Notes: a model not told the origin generated them from the sequence alone. Shown: positions 1 through 8,988, counted from the first letter of the stretch. The stretch: DNA of 64,000 nt from Nocardioides eburneiflavus (GCF_004785795.1 NZ_SRRO01000001.1:2170001-2234000); one strand, 5' to 3'. Numbers and translations: made by a program.

Positions 1-2297
1 TCGACGTCGAGGCCGCCAAGGCCTCGCCCAACGTGGTCGCGGTGCTGAGTGGCAAGGACTTCGGCGACGAGCTCGGCGTGTGCATCAACGCCTGGCCGAT
101 CACGCCGGACCAGAAGACGCCCGGACACTCGCCGATGCCCGCCGACCGGGTCGCCTTCGCCGGAGAGATCGTCGCCGTGGTGGTCGCGCGCAGCGCGGCC
201 GAGGCCCGCGACGCGGCCGAGCTCGTCGACGTCGAGTACGAGGAGCTGCCCGCCGTCGTCGGCATCAAGAAGGCCCTCGAGGACCAGGTCCTCGCGCACC
301 CCGACCTCGGCACCAACAAGTCGGCGCTGTGGGTCTTCGACTCAGGCGACGCCGGCACCGGCGGCGACGTGGAGGCCGCGATCGAGGAGGCTCGCGCCAA
401 CGGCATCGTCATCGAGCGGGAGTACCGCCAGCAGCGGCTCATCCCCGCGTTCATGGAGCCGCGCAGCGTCGTGGTGGACCCCACCGGGGAGCAGATCACC
501 ATGTGGTCCGCGACCCAGATCCCGCACATCCTGAGGTTCGCCCTGGCGGCCACCACCGGCGTGCCCGAGTCGAAGATCCGGGTCATCGCCCCCGACGTCG
601 GTGGTGGCTTCGGCGGCAAGCTCCAGACGACCCCCGAGGAGTGGATCGCCTGGGCCGTCGCGCGACGCCTGTCCAAGCCGGTGAAGTACACCGAGACCCG
701 CAGCGAGAGCCTGCTGGCAGCCCACCACGGTCGCGACCAGGTGCAGACGCTGACGCTGGCGGCCGACAAGGACGGCAAGGTCACCGGGTTCAAGGTGCAC
801 CTCGACGCCGACCTGGGTGCCTACGTCGCGATCGTCGGCGGCGGTGTCCCCGTCCTCGGCGCCTTCATGTTCAACGCGATCTACAAGTTCCCCGCCTACC
901 GCTTCGAGTGCCAGACCGTGCTCACCAACACCACGTTCACCGACGCCTACCGCGGCGCCGGCCGGCCGGAGGCGACCTACGCCGTCGAGCGGCTGATGGA
1001 CGAGCTCGCCGCTGAGGTGGGCGTCGACCCGCTCGAGATCCGCGAGCGCAACTGGATCACGCACGAGGAGTTCCCGTTCACGACCGTCGCCGGCCTCGAG
1101 TACGACACCGGCAACTACGAGGCCGCCACGGCCAAGGCGAAGGAGTCCTTCGGCTACGACGCACTGCGCGCCGAGCAGAAGGAGCGCCGAGAGCGTGGTG
1201 ACCGCGTCCAGCTCGGCATCGGCGTCTCGACCTTCACCGAGATGTGCGGCCTCGCGCCGAGCCGGGTGCTCGGCAGCCTCGACTACGGCGCGGGTGGCTG
1301 GGAGCACGCGACCGTCCGGATGACCCCGCTCGGCAAGGTCGAGGTCGTCACGGGCGCGAGCGCCCACGGGCAGGGCCACGAGACGGCGTTCAGCCAGATC
1401 GTCGCCGACCGGCTGGGCGTCCCGTTCGAGGACGTGGAGGTGCTGCACGGCGACACCCAGGTGTCGGCGAAGGGCCTCGACACGTACGGCTCCAGGTCAC
1501 TGGTGGTCGGCGGCGAGGCGCTGGTCCGCGCGGTCGACAAGGTGATCGACAAGGCCAAGGTCCTCGCCGCGCACCTGCTCGAGGCCAACGCCGACGACCT
1601 CGACTACGCCGACGGGAAGTTCACCGTCCGCGGCACCGACCAGGGCAAGGCCATCCAGGAGCTCGCGACGGCCACCTTCGCGGGGCACGACTACCCCGAG
1701 GGAATGGAGCTCAGCCTCGACGCCGACGCGACGTACGACCCCGTCAACTTCAACTACCCGCACGGCACGCACCTGTGCGCCATGGAGGTCGACACCGAGA
1801 CCGGTGCGGTGAAGATGCGGAAGTACACCTGCTGCGACGACATCGGCGTCATCGTCAACCCGCTGATCGTGGCCGGTCAGGTGCACGGCGGGCTGGTGCA
1901 GGGCATCGCGCAGGCGCTCTGGGAGGAGGCCGTGCACGACGAGGCCGGCACGCTCGTGAGCGGGTCGTTCGTCGACTACCTGCTCCCCACGGCGGCCGAC
2001 ACGATCTCCTTCGACGTGGTGCACACCGACGAGCCGAGCGTCTGCACGACCAACACGCTGGGCACCAAGGGGGTCGGCGAGGCGGGCACCATCGCCTCGA
2101 CGCCGGCGGTCGTCAACGCCGTCGTCGATGCCGTACGCCACCTCGGCGTCCACGACATCCAGATGCCCTGCACGCCCGAGCGGGTGTGGCGGGCGATCCA
2201 CGCCAACGACGGCGACGCGCCGACCCCCGAGGCGGCGATGCCGCACTTCGAGGAAGGCGCCCTCAACCAGGACAGCACGGACGGAGCAGGCCAGTGA
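1..2297 (+). CDS. Molybdopterin-binding large subunit, CoxL-like (form II), 5' end outside window
   Basis: Large catalytic subunit of a xanthine dehydrogenase/CO dehydrogenase-family molybdenum hydroxylase. The reading frame is open from base 3, before the first GTG at 33, so the N-terminus lies outside the window. Visible motifs are GGGFGGK, which contacts the cofactor, and AYRGAGR, the active-site loop of form II enzymes; true form I CO dehydrogenases carry AYxCSFR instead. The C-terminal KGVGEAGTIA stretch is typical of the family and binds near the molybdenum. The FAD subunit gene follows with a 4-base overlap, then a CoxG-like gene. The iron-sulfur small subunit is not in the window and is probably upstream. 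The real substrate (CO, an aldehyde or an N-heterocycle) cannot be decided from sequence. Confidence 0.9.
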   Translation, partial: DVEAAKASPNVVAVLSGKDFGDELGVCINAWPITPDQKTPGHSPMPADRVAFAGEIVAVVVARSAAEARDAAELVDVEYEELPAVVGIKKALEDQVLAHPDLGTNKSALWVFDSGDAGTGGDVEAAIEEARANGIVIEREYRQQRLIPAFMEPRSVVVDPTGEQITMWSATQIPHILRFALAATTGVPESKIRVIAPDVGGGFGGKLQTTPEEWIAWAVARRLSKPVKYTETRSESLLAAHHGRDQVQTLTLAADKDGKVTGFKVHLDADLGAYVAIVGGGVPVLGAFMFNAIYKFPAYRFECQTVLTNTTFTDAYRGAGRPEATYAVERLMDELAAEVGVDPLEIRERNWITHEEFPFTTVAGLEYDTGNYEAATAKAKESFGYDALRAEQKERRERGDRVQLGIGVSTFTEMCGLAPSRVLGSLDYGAGGWEHATVRMTPLGKVEVVTGASAHGQGHETAFSQIVADRLGVPFEDVEVLHGDTQVSAKGLDTYGSRSLVVGGEALVRAVDKVIDKAKVLAAHLLEANADDLDYADGKFTVRGTDQGKAIQELATATFAGHDYPEGMELSLDADATYDPVNFNYPHGTHLCAMEVDTETGAVKMRKYTCCDDIGVIVNPLIVAGQVHGGLVQGIAQALWEEAVHDEAGTLVSGSFVDYLLPTAADTISFDVVHTDEPSVCTTNTLGTKGVGEAGTIASTPAVVNAVVDAVRHLGVHDIQMPCTPERVWRAIHANDGDAPTPEAAMPHFEEGALNQDSTDGAGQ

Positions 2298-3142
2298 TCC
2301 CGGTGAAGTTCGACTACCTCGCACCCACGTCGGTCGAGGAGGCCATCTCGGCGCTCGGGCAGCACGGCGACGACGCGAAGATCCTCGCCGGCGGGCAGAG
2401 CCTGCTGCCGGTGCTGCGGATGCGCCTCAACGCCCCCGAGGTCGTCATCGACCTCGGCCAGATCCCATCCCTCCGGGGCATCCGCGACGACGGCGACGCC
2501 ATCGTGATCGGCGCGATGACGACCCACCACGACGTGCGCGACGACGACCTCGTCAAGGAGCACGCGCTGCTGCTGTCCAAGGCGGCGGCCGAGGTGGCCG
2601 ACTCGCAGATCCGGCACCGCGGCACGTTCGGTGGGGCGCTCGCCCACGCCGACCCCGCGGGCGACCTCGGCGCGCCGGCGCTCGCCCTCGGCGCGCAGTT
2701 CGTGATCGCGGGGCCCGGCGGGACGCGTACGGTCGAGGCGTCCGACTTCTTCGTCGACCTCTTCGAGACCGCGATCGGCGACGACGAGATCCTCACCGAG
2801 GTGCGCATCCCCAAGCACACCGGGTGGGGCGCCCACTACGAGAAGTTCGTCCGCGTCGCCCACCAGTGGCCGATCGTGGCGGTCGCCGCCACCGTGAGGG
2901 GCTCGATCGACGAGGCACGCATCGGCCTGACCAACATGGGCTCCACCCCGCTGCGGGCCACCGCCAGCGAGCAGGCCCTGGTGGGTGCGAGCGCGACCGA
3001 GGACGGCGTACGCGCCGCGGCCGACCTCGCCGCCGAGGGCACCGACCCGCCCTCGGACCTCAACGGGGCGGCCGACTACCGCCAGCACCTCGCCCGGGTC
3101 CTCACCGGGCGGGCGGTCCTCAAGGCCGCGGGGGTGCAGTAG
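2294..3142 (+). CDS. FAD-binding medium subunit of molybdenum hydroxylase (CoxM-like)
   Basis: A 282-residue protein that would hold FAD and pass electrons from the iron-sulfur subunit to the acceptor. It begins VIPVKFDYLAPTSVEEAI, the usual N-terminus of this family. FAD-contact motifs AGGQSLLP (about residues 33-40) and the later TFGGALAHADPAGD are clear. The GTG start at 2294 overlaps the stop of the large-subunit gene (GTGA), with GGAG about 8 bases upstream. Length matches the family. Translational coupling to its neighbours indicates one complex. Confidence 0.93.
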   Translation: MIPVKFDYLAPTSVEEAISALGQHGDDAKILAGGQSLLPVLRMRLNAPEVVIDLGQIPSLRGIRDDGDAIVIGAMTTHHDVRDDDLVKEHALLLSKAAAEVADSQIRHRGTFGGALAHADPAGDLGAPALALGAQFVIAGPGGTRTVEASDFFVDLFETAIGDDEILTEVRIPKHTGWGAHYEKFVRVAHQWPIVAVAATVRGSIDEARIGLTNMGSTPLRATASEQALVGASATEDGVRAAADLAAEGTDPPSDLNGAADYRQHLARVLTGRAVLKAAGVQ

Positions 3143-3837
3143 TGGAGCTGAACCACCGGTTCACCGTCCCGATCGGCGTCGAGGAGACCTGGGCGCACTT
3201 CAACGACATCGCCTCGGTCGCCGAGTGCTTCCCGGGCGCCCAGGTGACCGAGGCCGACGAGAGCTCCTTCTCGGGGTCGGTCAAGGTCAAGCTCGGGCCC
3301 ATCGCCCTCCAGTACAACGGGAGCGGCACCTTCGTGGAGAAGGACGCGGACGCCCACCGGTTCGTCGTCGACGCCAAGGGCAAGGACAAGCGCGGCAACG
3401 GCACGGCCGGCGCGAAGGTCACCGTCTCCATGAGCGACGCGGGCGGGTCGACGGACGTCTCGGTCGAGACCGACCTGGCGATCACCGGCAAGCCCGCGCA
3501 GTTCGGGCGCGGTGTCATGCAGGACGTCTCGGACAAGCTGCTCGGCCAGTTCGTGGCGTGCCTCGAGCAGCGCCTCGCGGCGCCCGAGCCCGCGCCGGAG
3601 GAGGAGACCCCGGTGGGAGCGGCCGCCGCGGCCTCCGTGGCCGCCTCCGCCCCGGCGGCGCCCGGGGCACCGGCGGCGCCGCCCGCCGCGCCACCCCCAC
3701 CACGGCCCGCGCCGGAGCCCGAGGCGCTCGACCTCGGCAGCGCGGTGCTGCCAGTGCTCCTCAGGTCGTACTGGAAGCAGGCGGCGGTCGCGCTCGTCGT
3801 GCTCGTGGTCCTGAGGAGGCTGCTCAGAAGACGTTGA
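3142..3837 (+). CDS. CoxG-like SRPBCC protein with C-terminal membrane anchor
   Basis: A 231-residue protein. Residues about 1-150 form an SRPBCC/CoxG domain starting VELNHRFTVPIGVEETWAHF. A linker rich in Ala and Pro follows (about 155-200), then one hydrophobic helix and an Arg-rich end (RRLLRRR). CoxG proteins are linked to maturation or membrane docking of CO dehydrogenase-type enzymes, and the predicted tail anchor fits docking of the cytoplasmic enzyme to the membrane. The GTG start shares one base with the stop of the FAD-subunit gene. The 3' end overlaps the convergent AlkB-like gene by 14 bases. Confidence 0.9.
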   Translation: MELNHRFTVPIGVEETWAHFNDIASVAECFPGAQVTEADESSFSGSVKVKLGPIALQYNGSGTFVEKDADAHRFVVDAKGKDKRGNGTAGAKVTVSMSDAGGSTDVSVETDLAITGKPAQFGRGVMQDVSDKLLGQFVACLEQRLAAPEPAPEEETPVGAAAAASVAASAPAAPGAPAAPPAAPPPPRPAPEPEALDLGSAVLPVLLRSYWKQAAVALVVLVVLRRLLRRR

Positions 3838-4435
3838 GGGGGCGGAACTGGACGGAGATCCGCGGCCCGGCGTTGGCCACTTTGGGAACGGCGTGCTCCC
3901 ACGTGCGCTGGCAGGAGCCGCCCATCACCACCAGGTCGCCGTGCCCCATCGTCAGCGCGATCGACGCCCCGCCGCCCCGAGGCCGCAGCAGCAGGCGGCG
4001 CGGGTCGCCGACGCTGACGATCGCGACCATCGTGTCGGCGGTGCGGCCGCGACCGATCGTGTCGCCGTGCCAGGCGACCGAGTCGCGACCGTCGCGGTAG
4101 AAGCAGCAGCCGGCGGTCACGAACGGCTCGCCGAGCTCGGGGAGGTAGTGCCTGCTCAGGGCCGTACGCGCCTCGGTCAGCGCGGGATGGGGTAGCGGGG
4201 CGTCGGCGAGGTAGGTGTGGACCAGCCGGGGGACGGCGACGACAGAGTCGTACATCTCGCGTCGCTCGGCACGCCACGGCACCTCGTCGACGAGTGCGGA
4301 AAACACGGCGTCGGGGTCCGGGAGCCAGCTGCGTTGCACGTCGACCCACGCTCTGCGGGCCAGCAGGCGACGCTCAGGCGACAGTGCCACGGAATCCGTG
4401 GTGCCGTCGGCGAAGAGGGACGTCTGGTAGTCCAC
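3824..4435 (-). CDS. AlkB-like 2-oxoglutarate/Fe(II) dioxygenase
   Basis: A 203-residue protein of the AlkB family, which removes alkyl groups from damaged bases by oxidation. The iron ligands are visible as HGD in VAWHGDTIGRGR and a later His in WEHAVPK. The 2-oxoglutarate Arg is in RISVQFRPLN. The N-terminus (MDYQTSLF) resembles the actinobacterial AlkB subgroup. The start is a GTG at 4435. A perfect LexA-type palindrome lies 22 bases upstream, suggesting damage induction. The gene is convergent with the CoxG gene and divergent from the GntR regulator. Confidence 0.9.
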   Translation of the reverse strand: MDYQTSLFADGTTDSVALSPERRLLARRAWVDVQRSWLPDPDAVFSALVDEVPWRAERREMYDSVVAVPRLVHTYLADAPLPHPALTEARTALSRHYLPELGEPFVTAGCCFYRDGRDSVAWHGDTIGRGRTADTMVAIVSVGDPRRLLLRPRGGGASIALTMGHGDLVVMGGSCQRTWEHAVPKVANAGPRISVQFRPLNVF

Positions 4436-4456
4436 GACAGCAGCCTACCCCATCGA

Positions 4457-4472
4457 TCGAACGTGCGTTCGA
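4457..4472. promoter_or_regulatory. LexA (SOS) box, perfect 16-bp palindrome
   Basis: The sequence TCGAACGTGCGTTCGA is a perfect palindrome of the form TCGAAC-N4-GTTCGA, the known mycobacterial/actinobacterial LexA operator. It ends 22 bases from the GTG of the AlkB-like gene. An extra half-site (GAAC) follows directly on the GntR side. LexA repression of the AlkB-like gene is inferred from sequence and position. Confidence 0.82.
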
Positions 4473-4489
4473 ACATCGAACATCAAGAT

Positions 4490-4520
4490 TTGGTCAAGTC
4501 AGCACCACAGAGTTGGTCAA
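4490..4520. promoter_or_regulatory. TTGGTCAA direct repeats in the AlkB-GntR intergenic region
   Basis: Two copies of TTGGTCAA (4490-4497 and 4513-4520) sit 23 bases apart, start to start, 40-70 bases before the GntR gene. On the minus strand each reads TTGACCAA, so either could also act as a -35 element for the AlkB-like gene. HutC-type GntR proteins often bind GGTC-containing sites, so an autoregulatory operator is possible. This is a weak inference. Confidence 0.3.
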
Positions 4521-4559
4521 TTTGCAGACGCCGGTCCAGCCCAGTCCTAGCCTCGATGC

Positions 4560-5282
4560 ATGGATCCGGTCGATGTCGTCGTCCCGCGGCAGCGGGCGCT
4601 GAAGCACGTCCAGGTCCGCGAGCACGTCCGCAGCCTCATCGAGGCGCAGCCGCCGGGCTCCGCGGCCCCGTCCGAGCGCGAGCTCGTGGCCCGTTTCGGC
4701 GTGGCGAGGATGACCGTACGACAGGCGCTCGACGCCCTCGTTGCCGAGGGCCTCCTCGAGCGCATCCCCGGCCGCGGCACCTTCGTCGCGCAGCCCCCCA
4801 AGACCGCCGGTCGCCTGACCTCCTTCACCGAGGAGATGCGCCGACGCGGGATGCTGCCCGAGTCGCAGACCCTGCTCGCCCGCGTGGAGCAGGCCGGCCC
4901 CGGTGTGGCCCGCGCTCTCGACATCTCGCCCGGCGACCCGGTGCTGCACTGGCGACGGCTGCGCCGCGCCGACCAGGCCGTCGTCTGCGTCGAGGACGCC
5001 TACCTCAACGAGGTCCTGCTGCCGGGGTTCCTCCAGCACGGCACGCCCACCAGCCTCTACGAGGCGCTCGCCGCTCGAGGCCTGCGACCGACCGAGGTCG
5101 AGGACTCCATCAGCGCCGACCGTGCCAGCGCGGACGAGGCGGCGATCCTCGAGATCGCCGAGGGCGACCCGGTGCTGCGCCACGCCCGTCGTGCGGTCTC
5201 GGACGGCCGCATCGTCGAGGTGTCGCGCACCTGCTACCGGCACGACCGCTTCACCGTCTACCTCCAGCTCAACGACCGCTGA
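4560..5282 (+). CDS. GntR family regulator with UTRA domain (HutC/FarR type)
   Basis: A 240-residue transcription factor. A winged helix of GntR type covers about residues 15-80; PSERELVARFGVARMTVRQAL is the classical signature region and RIPGRGTFVA the wing. A UTRA ligand-binding domain fills about 95-235, ending CYRHDRFTVYLQL. It is divergent from the AlkB-like gene and only 3 bases from the convergent HD gene. The ligand is unknown. It could act on itself or on the cox-type operon, but nothing in the sequence proves a target. Confidence 0.92.
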   Translation: MDPVDVVVPRQRALKHVQVREHVRSLIEAQPPGSAAPSERELVARFGVARMTVRQALDALVAEGLLERIPGRGTFVAQPPKTAGRLTSFTEEMRRRGMLPESQTLLARVEQAGPGVARALDISPGDPVLHWRRLRRADQAVVCVEDAYLNEVLLPGFLQHGTPTSLYEALAARGLRPTEVEDSISADRASADEAAILEIAEGDPVLRHARRAVSDGRIVEVSRTCYRHDRFTVYLQLNDR

Positions 5283-5285
5283 CCC

Positions 5286-5870
5286 TCACCCGCGGCCGAG
5301 CCCGGTGAGCTCGCGCTCGAGGTTGGCCCGCGCCTGCGCCTCCCACAGCCCGCGCCCCTGCGCGGTGTGGAACAGGTGCGGCTTCGCCGCGAGGTCGGCG
5401 AGGACGGCCGCCCGGCCTGCCCGGAAGTCGGCGTCCCCGACGTGCGCGAAGTCGGCCCGCACGCCCGCGACGTAGGCGTCGTAGCGCTCGCGCGGTGCCG
5501 CCAGGACGGCGAGGTCGGCGTCGCTGAGCGCGCAGCCCGCCGGGTCGCCGTCGTCCGGCCGGTGGTGCGCCGTCATCCGCACCAGCCGTGCCACCTCCTC
5601 GGCGTACATCGGCGGCAGCGCCCGCTCGGCCCAGCGGGCCGAGCGCTCCTCGTCGTCCTCCGCCCCCTGGTAGACCGCGTCGTGGAACCACGCGGCGAGC
5701 CCGACGACGGTCCGGTCGAACCCGGCACCCGCGGCGGCCAGCTGGTCGAGCCGGTCGAGGACCTCCGACAGGTGCAGGAGGTCGTGGTAGCCGGGGCGGT
5801 CCCAGGCGACGAGCAGGTCGTCGCGGAGGTCGTGGTGGTCGGGGAGCGGCCACCGCCGGGCGAGCGTCAC
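5286..5870 (-). CDS. HD-domain metal-dependent phosphohydrolase-like protein
   Basis: A 194-residue protein resembling the predicted HD-superfamily hydrolases (COG4339). The metal-site residues appear in GYHDLLHLSEVL and in WFHDAVYQ (the HD pair), with a further His pair in MTAHHRP. The GTG start at 5870 overlaps the stop of the upstream MpaB-like gene by 4 bases, so the two are translationally coupled. The substrate is unknown; hydrolysis of a phosphorylated metabolite is the family-level expectation. Confidence 0.85.
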   Translation of the reverse strand: MTLARRWPLPDHHDLRDDLLVAWDRPGYHDLLHLSEVLDRLDQLAAAGAGFDRTVVGLAAWFHDAVYQGAEDDEERSARWAERALPPMYAEEVARLVRMTAHHRPDDGDPAGCALSDADLAVLAAPRERYDAYVAGVRADFAHVGDADFRAGRAAVLADLAAKPHLFHTAQGRGLWEAQARANLERELTGLGRG

Positions 5871-6751
5871 CGGCGCGCGTCCTGGAGCTCGCGCGCCTGC
5901 GCGTGCCCGGACGCCATCGCCCACCGGATCGCACCGGTCGAGACCTTGCCCAGCGCGCGGCCGACGGTCCGGTCCAGCGTGGCGTCGAGGACCCGCGGGT
6001 GGGGAAGGCCCAGCTCGCGCCGCTGCCACTCCGGCGTCAGCGACACGGCCGCGCCGACGAGGGAGAGGTACGCCGGGCGCGCGGCGAGCGGCAGGTCGGG
6101 GTGCCAGACCAGGAACGAGATGGCGTCGCGCGCGGCGGGGGTCCCGGCGAGCTCGGGCCGGTACGCGTCGAGGGTCGCGCGCAGGCCGGCCTCGGTGATG
6201 GGCGGGTCCGTCACGCCGAGCAGGCCCGCGACGTGCGCGGTCTGGGCGAGGTACTCGTCGCGCTCGGCCCCGACGAGCGGCTGGTGGCCGAACCGGTCGT
6301 GCGCGAGCAGGAAGCTGTCGACCTCGGCGGCGTGCACCCAGCCGAGGAGGTGCGGGTCCGAGGCGGCGTACGGGGTGCCGTCGGGCAAGGTGCCGGTCAC
6401 CGACTCGTGCGCGCGCTGCACCGCGCGGATGACCTGGCGGGCGTCCTGCTCGGCTCCGAAGGTGGTCATCGCGATGTAGGTGGAGACCTGTGCGAGGCGC
6501 CCCCACATGTCGCCGCGGTAGCCGGAGTGGTCGGCCACGCCCTGCATCGCCGCCGGGTGCAGCGACTGGAGCATGATCGCTCGGATGCCGCCGACGAACA
6601 TCGACGCGTCGCCGTGCACGCGCGTGATCGGCGAGCCCGGCGCGAACCACCGCGGGCCGGGGGTGCCGTGCACGCGCTCGCGGTTGCGGGGGCCGTCGGG
6701 GCCGGCGACCTTGCGGAACAGCTCAGCGCCCACGCGTTCGCGGAGGGTCAC
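5867..6751 (-). CDS. Oxygenase MpaB family protein (DUF2236)
   Basis: A protein of about 294 residues in the DUF2236/MpaB family, which includes latex-clearing oxygenase and fungal MpaB, haem-b proteins. Conserved stretches are RVHGDASMFVGGIRAIMLQS and LHPAAMQGVADHS, with later Trp/His residues (LLGWVHAAEVDSFL) expected around the haem. I chose the GTG at 6751 (VTLRERVGAELF); a TTG at 6778 would add nine residues. It is coupled to the HD gene downstream. Its substrate is unknown. Confidence 0.82.
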   Translation of the reverse strand: MTLRERVGAELFRKVAGPDGPRNRERVHGTPGPRWFAPGSPITRVHGDASMFVGGIRAIMLQSLHPAAMQGVADHSGYRGDMWGRLAQVSTYIAMTTFGAEQDARQVIRAVQRAHESVTGTLPDGTPYAASDPHLLGWVHAAEVDSFLLAHDRFGHQPLVGAERDEYLAQTAHVAGLLGVTDPPITEAGLRATLDAYRPELAGTPAARDAISFLVWHPDLPLAARPAYLSLVGAAVSLTPEWQRRELGLPHPRVLDATLDRTVGRALGKVSTGAIRWAMASGHAQARELQDARR

Positions 6752-6784
6752 GCTCCCGAGGCTAGCGAGGGACGCCAATGCAGG

Positions 6785-8431
6785 TCAGGCCTCGGCGGCC
6801 AGGTCCCCTGCGTCGACGATCCGGTAGGCGTACCCCTGCTCGGCGAGGAACCGCTGCCGGTTCTGCGCGAAGTCGGCGTCGACGGTGTCGCGCGAGACGA
6901 TCGTGTAGAAGTGCGCCGTACGGCCCTCGGTCTTGGGCCGCAGCAGCCGACCGAGCCGCTGCGCCTCCTCCTGGCGTGAGCCGAAGGACCCGCTGACCTG
7001 GATCGCCACCTCGGCCGAGGGCAGGTCGATGGAGAAGTTGGCGACCTTGCTCACCACGAGCAGGTCGATCTCGCCGGCGCGGAACGCCTGGAAGAGGCGC
7101 TGGCGCTCCTTGACCGTCGTCTCGCCCTTGATCACCGGGGCGTCGAGCAGCTCGCCGATCTCGTCGAGCTGGTCGATGTACTGGCCGATGACCAGCGTCG
7201 GCTGCCCGGCGTGCTGGCGCACGAGGTCGCGCACGACGTCGATCTTGGCGTGGGTGCAGGAGGCGAGTCGGTAGCGGGTGTCGGGGTCGCTGGTGGCGTA
7301 CGCCAGCCGCTCGCCGTCGGGCAGGGTGACCCGCACCTCGACGCAGTCGGCCGGTGCGATCCAGCCCTGGGCCTCGATGTCCTTCCACGGCGCGTCGTAG
7401 CGCTTCGGGCCGATGAGGGAGAAGACCTCGCCCTCGCGGCCGTCCTCGCGCACCAGCGTCGCGGTGAGGCCGAGCCGGCGGCGGGCCTGGAGGTCGGCGG
7501 TCATCCGGAAGATCGGCGCCGGCAGCAGGTGCACCTCGTCGTAGACGATGAGGCCCCAGTCGCGCGCGTCGAGGAGCTCGAGGTGCGGGTAGACGCCCTT
7601 CCGCTTGGTCGTCAGCACCTGGTAGGTCGCGATGGTGACCGGGCGGACCTCCTTGACGGCGCCGGAGTACTCGCCGATCTCGTCCGCGGTCAGCGACGTG
7701 CGGGCGACCAGCTCGTCCTTCCACTGGCGCGCGCTGACGGTGTTGGTGACGAGGATCAGGGTGGTGGCCTGCGCCTGCGCCATCGAGGCCGCCCCGACGA
7801 TGGTCTTGCCCGCGCCGCAGGGGAGCACGACGACGCCCGAGCCGCCGTCCCAGAAGGACTCGGCCGCCTCGCGCTGGTAGGGCCGCAGCGTCCAGCCGTC
7901 CTCGGCGAGGTCGATCGCGTGCGCCTCGCCGTCGACGTAGCCGGCGAAGTCCTCGGCCGGCCAGCCGAGCTTGAGCAGCGCCTGCTTGAGGTTCCCGCGC
8001 TCGCTCGGGTGCACCGCGACGGAGTCGTCGTCGAGGCGCGAGCCGACCATCCCGGCGATCTTCTTGGCGCGCAGGACCTCCTCGAGCACCGGGCGGTCGG
8101 TCGAGGAGAGCACGAGTCCGTGGACGGGGTGCTTCTCCAGGCGGAGCCGGCCGTAGCGGCCCATCGTCTCGGCGACGTCGACGAGCAGTGCGTGCGGGAC
8201 GGCGTACCGGCTCCAGGTCAGCAGCGCGTCGACCACCTGCTCGGCGTCGTGGCCGGCCGCGCGCGCGTTCCACAGGCCCAGCGGGGTCAGGCGGTAGGTG
8301 TGGATGTGCTCGGGCGAGCGCTCGAGCTCGGCGAAGGGCGCGATGGCCTTGCGCGCCTCGCCGGCCGAGGGGTGGTCGACCTCGAGCAGGAGAGTCTTGT
8401 CCGACTGGACGATGAGGGGGCCGTCGTTCAC
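6785..8431 (-). CDS. XPB-type DNA repair helicase
   Basis: A 548-residue superfamily 2 helicase of the bacterial XPB group, like mycobacterial Rv0861c, a 3'-to-5' DNA helicase. The order is: N-terminal damage-recognition-like region (about 1-180), Walker A LPCGAGKTIVG, motif II YDEVHLLPA, motif III TATLVREDGREGE with the RED sequence typical of XPB, and motif VI QRLGRLLRPK. The start overlaps the stop of the CGNR gene (ATGA). The XPB-associated 755-residue protein lies just upstream, as in mycobacteria. Confidence 0.95.
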   Translation of the reverse strand: MNDGPLIVQSDKTLLLEVDHPSAGEARKAIAPFAELERSPEHIHTYRLTPLGLWNARAAGHDAEQVVDALLTWSRYAVPHALLVDVAETMGRYGRLRLEKHPVHGLVLSSTDRPVLEEVLRAKKIAGMVGSRLDDDSVAVHPSERGNLKQALLKLGWPAEDFAGYVDGEAHAIDLAEDGWTLRPYQREAAESFWDGGSGVVVLPCGAGKTIVGAASMAQAQATTLILVTNTVSARQWKDELVARTSLTADEIGEYSGAVKEVRPVTIATYQVLTTKRKGVYPHLELLDARDWGLIVYDEVHLLPAPIFRMTADLQARRRLGLTATLVREDGREGEVFSLIGPKRYDAPWKDIEAQGWIAPADCVEVRVTLPDGERLAYATSDPDTRYRLASCTHAKIDVVRDLVRQHAGQPTLVIGQYIDQLDEIGELLDAPVIKGETTVKERQRLFQAFRAGEIDLLVVSKVANFSIDLPSAEVAIQVSGSFGSRQEEAQRLGRLLRPKTEGRTAHFYTIVSRDTVDADFAQNRQRFLAEQGYAYRIVDAGDLAAEA

Positions 8432-8988
8432 CGAGTGGCCGCCTTGGCGTCCGGCTCGTTCCTCGCCTGCTCAGCCCGGCGCTGCCGGGCGCGGAAGGCC
8501 GCGACGTTGGCGCGCGAGGAGCACCGGTCCGAGCAGTAGCGACGCGACTGGTTGGGCGAGGTGTCCACGAAGACGTGGTCGCAGCGCGCCTCGGAGCAGA
8601 TCCCGAGACGGGTCGCGCCGAGGTCGCACACGAGGTTGGCCAACCCCATCAGCGCCTCGCCGATGAGCAGCTCGGCCACCGAGGCGGCGCGGTTGGCCAC
8701 GTGCATGTGCAGGTTGTCGGGGTCGTGGTCGGAGATCATCGGCGTCACCGGGTGGCGCTCGAGCAGGCCGTTGAGCGAGCTCACGACCAGGGACACGTCG
8801 TCGACGTCGGAGGCCTCGAACACCGCCCGCAGCTCGGAGCGGAAGGCCTGCAGGGCCTCCACGTCACCCTCGACGACCGAGCGGTGCAGCCACGAGCGGT
8901 CCGCGAGGTGCGCGCGCAGCGCGTCCTCGTCGGGCAGCTCGGCGTTGACGAGCGCCGCCGAGCGCTCGGCGTACCGGATGAAGTCCAT
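8428..8988 (-). CDS. CGNR zinc-finger / ABATE-domain protein
   Basis: A 186-residue protein. The N-terminal part fits the ABATE (stress-induced regulator-like) domain; the C-terminal part holds a four-Cys zinc site, CSEARCDHVF followed by RRYCSDRCSSRANVAAFR. The signature CGNR is here CSSR, a variant. The C-terminal helix is basic and likely binds nucleic acid. The gene overlaps the XPB helicase gene by 4 bases, which hints at a shared role, but the function is not established. Confidence 0.85.
   Translation of the reverse strand: MDFIRYAERSAALVNAELPDEDALRAHLADRSWLHRSVVEGDVEALQAFRSELRAVFEASDVDDVSLVVSSLNGLLERHPVTPMISDHDPDNLHMHVANRAASVAELLIGEALMGLANLVCDLGATRLGICSEARCDHVFVDTSPNQSRRYCSDRCSSRANVAAFRARQRRAEQARNEPDAKAATR

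Noticed and set aside
1244..2293. Upstream extension of the FAD-subunit gene
   Set aside because: This part is out of frame with the large subunit and Arg-rich; the family N-terminus begins at the GTG at 2294.
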